Notes: generated by a model not told the origin, from the sequence alone. DNA of 64,000 bases from Streptomyces canus (GCF_030815415.1 NZ_JAUSWW010000001.1:7254001-7318000); one strand, 5' to 3'. Positions 38,537-47,293 are shown, counted from the stretch's first letter. Translations and numbers: made by a program.

Positions 38537-39004
38537 GTGGACAAGAGGGAAGCAATCGGGTCGTGGCTCTCGGGGCCCCGTGCGGCCGCCGAGCAAGCCG
38601 GTGTGGACTTCGGATACCGGGGGCAGCAGCTGGGTCTGCCGGAGGAGGGGCCGGGCTCCATCGCCCGGCCGGGGCGGCGGCTCGGAGCACTCGCCGTGGA
38701 CTGGGCGATGAGCGTGCTGATTGCATCCCAATTGATCACCCAGAGCTACACGCCGGCGACCTCGAACTGGGCGCTGCTGGTTTTCTTCGTGATGAGCGTG
38801 CTCACGGTCGGGACCATCGGCTTCACCCCGGGCAAGCGCCTCTTCGGCCTGCGCGTCGTCGACCTGACGACCGGCCGCCCGAGCCCGCTCCGCGGCCTCC
38901 TGCGCAGCGCCCTGCTGTGCCTCGCCGTACCGGCCCTGATCTGGGACCGCGACAGCCGGGGCCTGCACGACAGGCTGGCGCGCACGGTCGAGGTGCGGAT
39001 CTAG
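38537..39004 (+). CDS. RDD-family membrane protein
   Basis: A 155-residue integral membrane protein. The RDD hallmark RPGRRLGALAVDWAMS contains the Arg and Asp pair, followed by membrane segments (ALLVFFVMSVLTVGTIGF, RSALLCLAVPALIWDRD) and GKRLFGLRVVD. RDD proteins include putative Na+/H+ antiporters and transporters of unknown substrate. GTG 38537 is the start. It is divergent from glnA and ends just before a very large palindrome. Confidence 0.9.
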   Translation: MDKREAIGSWLSGPRAAAEQAGVDFGYRGQQLGLPEEGPGSIARPGRRLGALAVDWAMSVLIASQLITQSYTPATSNWALLVFFVMSVLTVGTIGFTPGKRLFGLRVVDLTTGRPSPLRGLLRSALLCLAVPALIWDRDSRGLHDRLARTVEVRI

Positions 39005-39006
39005 TT

Positions 39007-39062
39007 CTCCTACGACGAAGGGGGCGCCCGGAGATCTCCGGGCGCCCCCTTCGTCGTAGGAG
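39007..39062. terminator. 56-bp perfect palindrome, bidirectional terminator
   Basis: Two uninterrupted 28-bp arms, from CTCCTACGACGAAGGGGG to its complement, meeting at GAGA|TCTC with no loop. It lies 3 bp after the RDD stop and 6 bp before the DUF4191 stop on the opposite strand, the ideal place to end both convergent transcripts. The length exceeds usual terminators. Confidence 0.9.
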
Positions 39063-39067
39063 GTCGA

Positions 39068-39769
39068 TCAGCGCGCCTTCGGCCCGCCCTTGGGCAGCTT
39101 CATGCCCTTCGGCATGGGCCCCTTCGGCAGCGGCATGTTGCTCATCAGGTCACCCATGGCCCGCAGCCGGTCGTTGGTCGCGGTCACCTGGGGGCCGGTC
39201 AGCACGCGGGGCAGCTTCAGCATGCTGGTGCGCAGCTTCTTCAGCGGGATCTGGTCCTCGCCGGTGCCGACGATCAGGTCGTGCACCGGCACGTCCGCCA
39301 CGATCCGGTTCATCTTCTTCTTCTCGGCGGCCAGCAGGCTCTTCACCCGGTTCGGGTTGCCCTCGGCGACCAGGACGATGCCGGCCTTGCCGACGGCCCG
39401 GTGCACCACGTCCTGGCTGCGGTTCATCGCCACCGCGGGGGTCGTCGTCCAGCCCCGGCCGATGTTGTCCAGCACGGCCGCGGCCGCGCCCGGCTGGCCC
39501 TCCATCTGCCCGAAAGCGGCCCGCTCGGCCCGGCGTCCGAACACGATCGCCGTTCCGAGGAAGGCGAGCAGGACGCCCAGGATGCCCAGGTAGACCGGGT
39601 GACCGATCAGGAAGCCGATCGCGAGAAAGACACCGAGGATGAGGAGGAAGACACCCGCGAGCACCAGACCGATCGTCTTGTCGGCCCTGCGGGTCATCTT
39701 GTACGTCAGGGCGATCTGCTTCAGTCGCCCGGGGTTAGCGGCATCGGCCGCACTGTCACTTCTCGCCAT
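39068..39769 (-). CDS. DUF4191 membrane protein
   Basis: A 233-residue protein with two adjacent membrane segments near residues 35-80 (TIGLVLAGVFLLILGVFL, PVYLGILGVLLAFLGTAIVF) and a cytoplasmic C-terminal domain (GIVLVAEGNPNRVKSLL, HDLIVGTGEDQIPLKKL) ending in a Pro/Met/Lys-rich tail. The family is actinobacterial, of unknown function, and typically lies beside lipA, as here. That conserved link suggests a role near lipoate or membrane metabolism, but no evidence in the sequence proves it. Confidence 0.88.
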   Translation of the reverse strand: MARSDSAADAANPGRLKQIALTYKMTRRADKTIGLVLAGVFLLILGVFLAIGFLIGHPVYLGILGVLLAFLGTAIVFGRRAERAAFGQMEGQPGAAAAVLDNIGRGWTTTPAVAMNRSQDVVHRAVGKAGIVLVAEGNPNRVKSLLAAEKKKMNRIVADVPVHDLIVGTGEDQIPLKKLRTSMLKLPRVLTGPQVTATNDRLRAMGDLMSNMPLPKGPMPKGMKLPKGGPKAR

Positions 39770-39829
39770 GCGTCGAAGTCTACGTGGCCCGAGGAGTGCC
39801 GACGACGGCAGTGTCCCGGAGGAAAAGCT

Positions 39830-40030
39830 TCAGGGACGGACGGTGAACGACCGCTCCAGCACCTGCTGCGCCTCGACCCTGTCCTTGGCGCGGCGGCGGT
39901 CCTCCAGGACGGACGTCCAGGCGTTGCGGCGGGCGGTGCGCTGGCCGCTGCTCATGAGCAGCGACTCGACGACACGGAGTGCATCGGTGAACGACGGGAT
40001 GGCGGTGGCGCGAACGGGCGCGGCCTGCAT
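39830..40030 (-). CDS. Small conserved protein between lipA and DUF4191 genes
   Basis: A 66-residue, basic, helical protein (MQAAPVRATAIPSFTDALRV, RTARRNAWTSVLEDRRRAKD) with no signal or membrane segment and no recognised domain. A GAGGGGGG stretch precedes ATG 40030. Streptomycetes usually carry a small gene at this site. It has its own upstream region with direct repeats at an 11-bp pitch (40106-40132), so it is probably regulated separately from lipA. Confidence 0.7.
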   Translation of the reverse strand: MQAAPVRATAIPSFTDALRVVESLLMSSGQRTARRNAWTSVLEDRRRAKDRVEAQQVLERSFTVRP

Positions 40031-40105
40031 GATGGAGGTCCCCCCTCAGGGATAGCGGCTCTGGTGAGTGGTGCACGGGCTGTACAACCAGGGTCACTGA
40101 TTGGT

Positions 40106-40132
40106 GTTACCAGGGCGTGACCGACCGGTCAA
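40106..40132. promoter_or_regulatory. 11-bp-pitch direct repeats upstream of the small gene
   Basis: GTTAC (40106), GTGAC (40117) and GTCAA (40128) are spaced exactly 11 bp, the spacing of OmpR-class sites such as GlnR and PhoP boxes. They sit inside a 9-bp inverted repeat, ATTGGTGTT (40100-40108) and AACACCAAT (40132-40140). The regulator is not identified. Confidence 0.45.
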
Positions 40133-40172
40133 ACACCAATGAAGCCTTGATTTGCGGCACGCGAACGCCGAA

Positions 40173-40216
40173 GCGGCCCTGGCACCGTCCCCATCTGCGG
40201 GGACGCCCAGGGCCGC
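40173..40216. terminator. Nested-stem terminator after lipA
   Basis: GCGGCCCTGG (40173-40182) pairs with CCAGGGCCGC (40207-40216), enclosing a second stem GTCCCC/GGGGAC (40187-40192, 40199-40204). It is 71 bp downstream of the lipA stop. Confidence 0.8.
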
Positions 40217-40287
40217 GTCAATCGGTCACTACCGAGCGGTAGCCGCTTGTGCTCGGATTCACACGCTCAGAGTGGCACTCCGTGCCA

Positions 40288-41274
40288 TCAGACGGCCTGC
40301 GACGCGACCGCGCCGCCCCGCTGCGGAGCAGCAAATTGACGCTGTTCGATGGCCATCTGGTAGAGCCGGCCGGCGCGGTAGGAGGACCGGACCAGCGGGC
40401 CGGACATCACACCGGAGAAGCCGATCTGGTCGGCCTCCTCCTTCAGCTCCACGAACTCGTGCGGCTTGACCCAGCGCTCCACGGGGTGGTGGCGGACGCT
40501 CGGGCGCAGGTACTGCGTGATGGTGACGAGCTCGCAGCCGGCGTCGTGCAGCTGCCGGAGCGCCTCGCTGACCTCCTCGCGGGTCTCGCCCATGCCGAGG
40601 ATCAGGTTGGACTTGGTCACCAGGCCGAAGTCGCGGGCCTCGGTGATGACCTTCAGCGAGCGCTCGTAACGGAAGCCGGGGCGGATGCGCTTGAAGATCC
40701 GCGGGACCGTCTCGACGTTGTGCGCGAAGACCTCGGGGCGGGACTCGAAGACCTGCTGGAGCAGCTCCGGCACGGCGTTGAAGTCGGGGGCGAGCAGCTC
40801 GACCTTGGTGTGGCCGCTCTCGCGCCCGGCGGTCTGCTGGTGGATCTGGCGGACCGTCTCGGCGTACAGCCAGGCGCCGCCGTCCTCCAGGTCGTCGCGG
40901 GCGACGCCGGTGATGGTGGCGTAGTTCAGGTCCATGGTGACCACGGACTCACCGACGCGGCGCGGCTCGTCGCGGTCGAGCGCCTCGGGCTTGCCGGTGT
41001 CGATCTGGCAGAAGTCGCAGCGCCGGGTGCACTGGTCGCCGCCGATGAGGAAGGTGGCCTCGCGGTCCTCCCAGCACTCGTAGATGTTGGGGCAACCGGC
41101 TTCCTGGCAGACGGTGTGGAGCCCCTCGCTCTTCACGAGCTTCTGCATCGCGGTGTATTCGGGACCCATTTTCGCCCGGGTCTTGATCCACTCGGGCTTG
41201 CGCTCGATGGGGGTCTGGGCGTTCCGGACCTCCAGGCGCAGCATCTTGCGTCCGTCGGGTGTGACTGCGGACAC
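40288..41274 (-). CDS. lipA: Lipoyl synthase
   Basis: Radical-SAM enzyme that inserts two sulphur atoms into protein-bound octanoyl groups to form lipoate. The 328-residue protein has the auxiliary-cluster cysteines Cys56, Cys61 and Cys67 (CQEAGCPNIYEC), the radical-SAM CxxxCxxC at Cys82, Cys86 and Cys89, and the C-terminal RSSY. GTG 41274 is chosen with GGGAG 6 bp upstream. It works after LipB (41575-42372, same strand) to lipoylate the E2 protein encoded by sucB near 61 kb. Confidence 0.97.
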   Translation of the reverse strand: MSAVTPDGRKMLRLEVRNAQTPIERKPEWIKTRAKMGPEYTAMQKLVKSEGLHTVCQEAGCPNIYECWEDREATFLIGGDQCTRRCDFCQIDTGKPEALDRDEPRRVGESVVTMDLNYATITGVARDDLEDGGAWLYAETVRQIHQQTAGRESGHTKVELLAPDFNAVPELLQQVFESRPEVFAHNVETVPRIFKRIRPGFRYERSLKVITEARDFGLVTKSNLILGMGETREEVSEALRQLHDAGCELVTITQYLRPSVRHHPVERWVKPHEFVELKEEADQIGFSGVMSGPLVRSSYRAGRLYQMAIEQRQFAAPQRGGAVASQAV

Positions 41275-41374
41275 ATCGGCTCCCTGTAGCTTCGATTCTT
41301 CGGCGTACACCAGGGTACGCCCGTATGTTTTCGCTCCCCGGGGTGGCCAACCTTGCGGAACCGGGGGGCATTCC

Positions 41375-41568
41375 TTCGCCCCCGCCGCCCCTACCCATTC
41401 CCATCCCCAGGGGGCGCTGCCGCCCTGGACCCCCGCTCCTCAAGCGCCGGAGGGTCTGAGAAACCCAGCCCGTCCGGAGTTTGAGGACGAGGCCCGTTCG
41501 GGGCCGAAGCGGGGGTCTGGGGGCGGCAGCCCCCAGGGACGGGACGGGTAGGGGCGGCGGGGGCGAGG
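41375..41568. repeat. Inverted pair of the dispersed GC-rich repeat
   Basis: The lipA-lipB gap (41275-41574) contains an inverted copy (41375-41460, starting TTCGCCCCCGCCGCCCCTAC) facing a direct copy (41466-41568, starting CAGCCCGTCCGGAGTTTGAG and ending GGGTAGGGGCGGCGGGGGCG). The two arms could fold into a very large hairpin. No gene is seen in the gap. Confidence 0.8.
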
Positions 41569-41574
41569 AACGCC

Positions 41575-42372
41575 TTAGGCCGACGCCTTCTCGATCTCGC
41601 GCGGCTTCAGATCCGCATGCTCGAGTACGTCCCTCAGGTGCCGCTCGACAACCGGCAGCACCTCGGCGATCGTCACGTCCCGTCCGAGTTCGTCCGCCAG
41701 GGACGCGACCCCCGCGTCCCGGATCCCGCACGGGATGATGCGGTCGAACCAACGGTTGTCCGGGTTCACGTTCAGCGCGAAGCCGTGCATCGTGACGCCC
41801 TTGGCGACCCGGATCCCGATCGCCGCGATCTTGCGGTCCTCGCGGCGCTGCCCCGCGTTGGACGGGGCGTACTCCGGGCCGTTCATGCGCGGGTCGAACT
41901 CCTCGTCGTGCAGACGGGGGTCGAGGTCCAGCGACAGGCCCCCGATGGACGGCCGCCGCTCGACCGGATCGCCGAGCACCCATACGCCGCTGCGGCCCTC
42001 GACCCGGCTGGTCTCCACGCCGAACTCCGCGCAGGTGCGGATGAGGGCTTCCTCGAGACGCCGTACATGCGCCACGACGTCCACCGGACGCGGCAGCTTC
42101 TGGATGGGGTAGCCCACCAGCTGGCCCGGGCCGTGCCAGGTGATCTTGCCGCCGCGGTCCACGTCGACGACCGGGGTGCCGTCCAGGGGGCGCTCGCTGT
42201 CCGCCGTGCGCCGTCCGGCCGTATACACCGGCGGGTGTTCGAGCAGCAGGACGGTGTCGGGGGTCTCGTCCGCGAACCGTGCCGCGTGCACCCGGCGTTG
42301 CTCGTCCCACGCCTCCTGGTACTCGACGGCGTCCGCGCCGAACCCCATACGGACGAACCGCAGCTCACTCAC
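41575..42372 (-). CDS. lipB: Octanoyl-ACP:protein N-octanoyltransferase
   Basis: Transfers octanoyl groups from acyl carrier protein to lipoyl domains, the first step of lipoylation. The 265-residue protein has LLLEHPPVYTAGRR, RGGKITWHGPGQLVGYPI, VAKGVTMHGFALNV (catalytic Lys) and IIPCGI (catalytic Cys). GTG 42372 is chosen because GGGGAGG lies 8 bp upstream. Its leader contains nested inverted repeats (42391-42432). Same strand as lipA, separated by a repeat block. Confidence 0.97.
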   Translation of the reverse strand: MSELRFVRMGFGADAVEYQEAWDEQRRVHAARFADETPDTVLLLEHPPVYTAGRRTADSERPLDGTPVVDVDRGGKITWHGPGQLVGYPIQKLPRPVDVVAHVRRLEEALIRTCAEFGVETSRVEGRSGVWVLGDPVERRPSIGGLSLDLDPRLHDEEFDPRMNGPEYAPSNAGQRREDRKIAAIGIRVAKGVTMHGFALNVNPDNRWFDRIIPCGIRDAGVASLADELGRDVTIAEVLPVVERHLRDVLEHADLKPREIEKASA

Positions 42373-42390
42373 GGCAAGCGCCTCCCCGGA

Positions 42391-42432
42391 GAGTCGTAAG
42401 GCACGAAGTGTGCCTACGCCACTGTACGACTC
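42391..42432 (-). promoter_or_regulatory. Nested inverted repeats in the lipB leader
   Basis: GAGTCGTA (42391-42398) pairs with TACGACTC (42425-42432), enclosing AGGCAC/GTGCCT (42399-42404, 42410-42415) around GAAGT. It lies 19 bp from the lipB start, next to the SD, so it could be an operator or an RNA structure affecting translation. Confidence 0.45.
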
Positions 42433-42588
42433 GCCGTCTCGCGTCAGCCGTGCGGTCAATCCTCACACGATCGGATGAACGAACGGCGAAGTGTGCGATC
42501 GTCTGCTCACTCTCCGCTACATTCGCGCCGTCCTATAGAGGCCATAAGGGCTGCTCACAGGCAATCCGGGCAGGAGACACCACCCCAG

Positions 42589-44022
42589 ATGACGGAACGA
42601 CCCGCGCAGCGCACTCCCAACCGCCAGCTCGCCGCGCTCATCGCAGAAGCGGGGTTCTCCAACGCGGGGCTCGCCCGTCGGGTGGACCAGCTCGGTCTCG
42701 AACACGGGCTTGATCTGAGATACGACAAGACATCCGTGACCCGGTGGCTCCGCGGACAGCAGCCGCGGGGCACGACACCCGCCCTCATCGCCGAGGTCTT
42801 CACCCGACGGCTGGGGCGCCGGCTCTCCGCGCAGGATCTCGGGCTCGACGCCTGTGCGCCGGTGTACGCCGGTCTCGAGTTCGCCGCGACCCCCGAGGAG
42901 GCCATCGACATCGTCAGCGGGCTGTGGCGCAAGGACTCCGGCAGCCACGCCGAGCTGCGCAAGATCGCGTTCACCCCGGCGGGGCTCGTCGTGCCCAGCC
43001 GCGACTGGCTGATCGGGCGGGCCGACGACAAGGTGGCCCGCGGCGAGCCCCCGGTCCGCCTCCCCACCCAGGGCCGCCCGGTGGTGCCCCGGCAGCGCGG
43101 CGCGGAGCGCGGCCCGGGCCAGAAGGTCACCGGCGGCGACATCGCGGCGCTCCGCTCGGTCGGCGACCTGTTCCGCTCCCTGGACGACATGTACGGCGGC
43201 GGTCACGCCCGCCAAGCGCTCGTGCGGTACCTGGAGCACGAGTGCGAGCCGATGCTGCGCGGCATGTACGGCGAGCAGACCGGCCGTCGGCTGTTCTCGG
43301 CGGCGGCCGACCTCACGAGGCTCGCGGGCTGGACGTCGTACGACATCGCGGCGCACGGGCTCGCGCAGCGGTACTTCGTGCAGTCGCTGCGGCTCGCGCA
43401 GGCGGCGGGGGACCGGGCGTACGGCTCGTACGTGCTGATCACGATGAGCCGGCAGGCGGTGTACCTCGGGCACGGGCGGGAAGCGGTGCAGCTGGCGCGG
43501 GTGGCCCAGCAGGGCGTCGGCACCAATGCCCCGCCGGTGGTCCAGGCCCTGCTGCACGCGGTCGAGGCGCGGGCGCACGGGGTGCTGGGCGAGGTGCGGG
43601 CGTGCACGGGGGCGCTGGTGCGGGCCGAGCGGGCGCTGGAGGCGGCTCGGCCCGGCGACGAAGTCCCTTACTGGGCGCGGTTCTTCGACGAGGCGCAGCT
43701 GGCGGACGAGTTCGGTCATGCGCACCGGGATCTGCAGCAGTTCCGTGCCGCGGCCCAGCATGCCGAGCGGTCCCTGCAGTTGCGGGCGCCCGCGTACGCC
43801 CGCAGCCGGCTGTTCTGCCGTGTGGTGCTGGCCTCCGCCCGGCTGGGGCTGGGTGAGCTCGACCAGGCGTGCGCGCTGGGGGCGGAGGCGGCGGGGGCCG
43901 CTGTGGAGATGCGGTCGGTGCGCGCGATCGAGTATGTGCGGGACTTCGAGAAGCGGCTGGAGCCGTACAAGGACGCGGCGCCGGTGCGGGGGTATCGGGA
44001 CAAGGTCGCGGCGCTGGGGTGA
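42589..44022 (+). CDS. HTH-TPR regulatory protein (NsdA-like)
   Basis: A 477-residue protein. The N-terminal helix-turn-helix-like region contains AGFSNAGLARRVDQLG and SVTRWLRGQQPRGTTPALI, followed by a long helical TPR-like part (e.g. GREAVQLARVAQQG, RDLQQFRAAAQHAERSLQL, LGELDQACALGAEAAGAAV). The layout matches streptomycete regulators of differentiation and antibiotic production of the NsdA type. ATG 42589 is used; AGGAG is 12 bp upstream, slightly far. It is divergent from lipB. Targets unknown. Confidence 0.83.
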   Translation: MTERPAQRTPNRQLAALIAEAGFSNAGLARRVDQLGLEHGLDLRYDKTSVTRWLRGQQPRGTTPALIAEVFTRRLGRRLSAQDLGLDACAPVYAGLEFAATPEEAIDIVSGLWRKDSGSHAELRKIAFTPAGLVVPSRDWLIGRADDKVARGEPPVRLPTQGRPVVPRQRGAERGPGQKVTGGDIAALRSVGDLFRSLDDMYGGGHARQALVRYLEHECEPMLRGMYGEQTGRRLFSAAADLTRLAGWTSYDIAAHGLAQRYFVQSLRLAQAAGDRAYGSYVLITMSRQAVYLGHGREAVQLARVAQQGVGTNAPPVVQALLHAVEARAHGVLGEVRACTGALVRAERALEAARPGDEVPYWARFFDEAQLADEFGHAHRDLQQFRAAAQHAERSLQLRAPAYARSRLFCRVVLASARLGLGELDQACALGAEAAGAAVEMRSVRAIEYVRDFEKRLEPYKDAAPVRGYRDKVAALG

Positions 44023-44132
44023 TGTCTTCGCTGTGACTTCGGAGGTTGTGGGGTCTGCGCGACTCCGTTGTGGCTGGTTGCGCCCCCGCGGCGGAGCCGC
44101 ATATCGATACAGCCCCGCGCCCCCAGGTGGGT

Positions 44133-45488
44133 TCAGGCGGCCCGAGCGGTGGGCAGTGGCTCCGCCCTGTGCATCGAGCCTGCCGAGCCCAGGTCCGTCA
44201 GGATCGCCGTCGACGCCCTGTGGCCCGAGTGCAGCGCGCCCTGGACCGTGCTGGTGTCCCTGTGGTCGCCGCACACGTACAGGCCCGCCAGCAGGCGTAC
44301 CGGGCGGCGCAGGTCGTGCGGGGCCCGCATCGCCGGTACCGCTTCGGGTGTGTGGTGGACGGCGAGGGTCTCCCAGCGGGTGGTGGACGTGCCGTACAGG
44401 CGGGACAGGTGTGTGCGTACGGCGGTCTCGACGTCGGGTGGGGGCGGGCCCAGGACCGTCGACGAGATCAGGGAACGGCCCGCCGGGGCGCGGGACGGGT
44501 CCACGTGGCTGACCACCGCCGTGTGGGCCACCGGGCCGCCCCGGTCCGCGTCCAGCAGCAGCGCGGCACCCGTCTCCGGGGGCTCGTCCGTCGTGTGGTG
44601 GACCACCGTCACCGGGTGGAAGTCCGGTACGCGCAGACCCGGGAGGAGCTCCGCCGCCGTGCGGGCGTCCGTCGCCAGCAGTACCGCCCGGCAGCGGAAC
44701 TCGCCGTGCTCCGCCGTGGTCACCGAGCTCGTCGACACCGAGGTGACGCGCACCCCCGTGTGCACCGTCCCGGCCGGCAGCGAGCGCGCCAGCAGCTCCG
44801 GCAGCACCTCCGCGCCGCCCTCCGGTACACACAGCCGCCCGGCCGCGAAGGCGCGCAGCGCGAGGTCGGCGCACCGGCTGGACGTGGTCAGCTCGGGGTC
44901 GCACAACAGCGCGGCGAGCAGCGGGCGCAGGAAGCCGTCGATCGTCCGGGCGGGCAGGCCACGGGCGGCCAGGGCCTGGGCGGCGGGCGACTCGGTGCGG
45001 CACAGCAGGCGTTCGATCGGGGTGTTCGCGATCCGGGTGAGCGCGGCCCCCAGGCGGGCCTGGTCGACGCCGCTGCCCAGGGGGGCGACGCCCCGTGGCG
45101 CGCTCCGCGGCACCGTCGGCCTGGGAGCGCTCGCCAGGGCGCGCACCGCGTGGAGTGCGCCCCTTGCGCCCCCTGCGCCGGGGGGCGCGCTCGCGCGATG
45201 GTGGCGCCCGTCGCTGTGCAGCAGGACGCCCGGCGCGAACGGGCGCAGGACGAGTCCGTCGAGCCCCGGTGTCCTGCGTAGTTCCGGATACGCCGTGGAC
45301 AGCAGCTGTCCGATGCGGTCGAGGCGGAATCCGTCGACCTTCTCCGTCGACATACGGCCGCCCACCCCGTGGGCGGCCTCCAGCACCGCGGTCGTCACTC
45401 CTGCTCTGGTCAGCCGATGCGCGGCGGAGAGCCCGGCGACCCCGGCTCCCACGATCACGACGTCCGCCTGGTACGCGGGCTCAAGCAC
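44133..45488 (-). CDS. NAD(P)/FAD-dependent oxidoreductase (amine-oxidase type)
   Basis: A 451-residue flavoprotein. The N-terminal dinucleotide motif DVVIVGAGVAGLSAAHRL and VLEAAHGVGGRMSTE place it in the monoamine-oxidase/protoporphyrinogen-oxidase superfamily; the C-terminal FAD strand is GLYVCGDHRDTSTVQGALHSG. Several related streptomycete proteins are phytoene-desaturase-like. No carotenoid genes are adjacent, so the substrate is unknown. GTG 45488 follows GGAGGGG. The 263-bp region upstream shows no gene. Confidence 0.87.
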   Translation of the reverse strand: MLEPAYQADVVIVGAGVAGLSAAHRLTRAGVTTAVLEAAHGVGGRMSTEKVDGFRLDRIGQLLSTAYPELRRTPGLDGLVLRPFAPGVLLHSDGRHHRASAPPGAGGARGALHAVRALASAPRPTVPRSAPRGVAPLGSGVDQARLGAALTRIANTPIERLLCRTESPAAQALAARGLPARTIDGFLRPLLAALLCDPELTTSSRCADLALRAFAAGRLCVPEGGAEVLPELLARSLPAGTVHTGVRVTSVSTSSVTTAEHGEFRCRAVLLATDARTAAELLPGLRVPDFHPVTVVHHTTDEPPETGAALLLDADRGGPVAHTAVVSHVDPSRAPAGRSLISSTVLGPPPPDVETAVRTHLSRLYGTSTTRWETLAVHHTPEAVPAMRAPHDLRRPVRLLAGLYVCGDHRDTSTVQGALHSGHRASTAILTDLGSAGSMHRAEPLPTARAA

Positions 45489-45751
45489 GTGCCCCTCCTC
45501 GAGGTTGCGCGGCCGGTGGAGACGTCATGCCCCCAACTGGCTCCGGGGATACCCGAGTTCGGCTTGAGGTTAAGGCGGTAATCGGTCAGGAACAGTCGCG
45601 CATCAACAGGGCACGGTCGCACGCCGGTCGCATACGCTCGCCCCTTCTTCATTGCTCCGCCTCCGGGGCGCCTCAGCCGGTGTCGAGAGGACCCACCGTG
45701 CTCAGCCCTTCGGGCCTCCGCGCGCTCGGCCCTCTCGCCTCCGGCGCGCCC

Positions 45752-46657
45752 CTACGGCTCCGCGTGCGCGGCTCGGACGGCCCCTTCGATCTCCGGGAAC
45801 GCGAAGGTGAACCCCGACTCCAGCAGCCGCTTGGGCACCACCCGTTGGCTGCCCAGGACGTCCCCGGACATCTCGCCGAGTACGGCCCGCAGCACCGGCG
45901 AGGGCACCGTGAAGAGCGTCGGCCGGTGCAGCACACGGCCCATGGCGGCGGTGATCTCCTGGTTGGTGACCGGGTTCGGGGCGGTCAGGTTGAACGGCCC
46001 GGACAGCCCGTCGGTGTCGATGAGATGCCGGATCGCGGCCACCTCGTCGTGCAGCGCGATGAACGACCAGTACTGCCGCCCGTCGCCCAACCGCCCCCCG
46101 AGCCCGGCCTTGAACAGCGGGAACAGCCGCCCCCAGGCACCCCCTTCGCGCGCCACCACCAGCCCGGTCCGGGTGAACACGGTCCGTACGCCCGCCTCCT
46201 GGGCCGGCGCCGCCGCGCCCTCCCACTCCACACACAGCTCGGGCAGGAACCCCTGCCCGGCGGGCGCGCTCTCGTCGACGACCCGGTCGCCCGTCTCGCC
46301 GTAGAAGCCCATCGCGCTGCCGTTGACGAAGACCCGCGGCGGCTTGTCCAGCGAGGCGACGGCCTCGGCGAGCGCGGAGGTGCCGTGCACCCGGCTGGAC
46401 CGGATCCGCGTCTTGTACTCCTCCGTCCAGCGCCGGTCGCCGACCCCGACGCCCGCGAGGTTCACGACGGCGTCGCACCCGGCGAGCCCGCCCGTGTCCA
46501 CCCGCTTCCCCTCGGGGTCCCAACGGACCTCGTCCGCGTCTCTCGGCGCCCGGCGCACCAGGCGCACCACCTCGTGTCCGTCGGCGAGCAGGGACCGGAC
46601 CAGGGCACCGCCGATGAGACCGGACGCGCCGGCCACCGCGATTCGGGAAGGCTGCAT
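45752..46657 (-). CDS. TIGR01777-family SDR protein
   Basis: A 301-residue extended SDR (SulA/YfcH type) with IAVAGASGLIGGALVRSLL, VNLAGVGVGDRRWTEEYK, NGSAMGFYGETGD, TRTGLVVAREGG and the C-terminal DUF1731 segment (VPKRLLESGFTFAFP). Members are predicted nucleoside-diphosphate-sugar epimerases; none is well characterised biochemically. ATG 46657 (MQPSRIAVAG) fits the family. Divergent from the GNAT gene, 62 bp apart. Confidence 0.9.
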   Translation of the reverse strand: MQPSRIAVAGASGLIGGALVRSLLADGHEVVRLVRRAPRDADEVRWDPEGKRVDTGGLAGCDAVVNLAGVGVGDRRWTEEYKTRIRSSRVHGTSALAEAVASLDKPPRVFVNGSAMGFYGETGDRVVDESAPAGQGFLPELCVEWEGAAAPAQEAGVRTVFTRTGLVVAREGGAWGRLFPLFKAGLGGRLGDGRQYWSFIALHDEVAAIRHLIDTDGLSGPFNLTAPNPVTNQEITAAMGRVLHRPTLFTVPSPVLRAVLGEMSGDVLGSQRVVPKRLLESGFTFAFPEIEGAVRAAHAEP

Positions 46658-46719
46658 GGCGTCAATTCTGCTCCGGGTCCGCACAAAGTCCCGGTCGCCT
46701 GCGCCGTATGGTGGCCGAT

Positions 46720-47199
46720 ATGCACATACGCCACGCCACCCTCGACGACGAGGACACGCTGGGACGCCTCGACCGCGCCACCTGGTCCACCCTGCACGCC
46801 GTCTCCCCGCGCCCCCAGCCGCCGTACGAGCCCTTCTACGGCGAGCGGTTCGGCCCGCGCGACCATCTGGTGGCCGAACTCGACGGCGTGCTCGTCGGCT
46901 ACCTCCGGCTCGGCTTCCCGACCCCGTTGGCCTGCAACGCGCACGTCCGCCAGATCCAGGGCCTGGTCGTCGCCGAGAAGGCGCGGGGCGCCGGTGTGGG
47001 GCGGGCGCTGCTGCGGGCGGCGCAGGAGGAGGCCAGGCGACTGGGGGCGCGCCGCATCACGCTGCGCGTCCTCGGGCACAACGCCCCCGCTCGGGGGCTC
47101 TACGAGTCCGAGGGGTTCGTGGTGGAAGGCGTTCTGCCCGAGGAGTTCCTGCTGGACGGCAAGTACGTGGACGACGTGTTCATGGGGCGCAGTCTCTGA
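46720..47199 (+). CDS. GNAT N-acetyltransferase
   Basis: A 159-residue acetyl-CoA-dependent transferase of the RimI type. IQGLVVAEKARGAGVGRALLRAA holds the acetyl-CoA pyrophosphate loop; YESEGFVVEGVLPEEFLLDGKYVDD is the C-terminal part. Substrate unknown. Start MHIRHATL (ATG 46720) fits the family; ATG 46708 is also in frame. Its last 20 bp overlap the end of a minus-strand microprotein gene. Confidence 0.88.
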   Translation: MHIRHATLDDEDTLGRLDRATWSTLHAVSPRPQPPYEPFYGERFGPRDHLVAELDGVLVGYLRLGFPTPLACNAHVRQIQGLVVAEKARGAGVGRALLRAAQEEARRLGARRITLRVLGHNAPARGLYESEGFVVEGVLPEEFLLDGKYVDDVFMGRSL

Positions 47200-47293
47200 C
47201 CTGGTCGGCCTCGGCGGCCGTACGGCGTCTGCGGACGACCAGACAGAGCGCGGCCCCCGCGACGAGCAGGGAGATCAGGAAGAAGACGGGCAC
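47180..47293 (-). CDS. 37-residue single-pass membrane microprotein
   Basis: GTG 47293, with AGGAGG 5 bp upstream, opens a 37-codon frame: PVFFLISLLVAGAALCLVV, one membrane helix, then RRRRTAAEADQVRDCAP. The strong SD and clean membrane segment argue that it is expressed. It overlaps the GNAT gene end by 20 bp on the other strand. Two perfect 12-bp repeats lie just upstream (47320-47343). Function unknown; small helices like this often regulate transporters or sensors. Confidence 0.65.
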   Translation of the reverse strand: MPVFFLISLLVAGAALCLVVRRRRTAAEADQVRDCAP

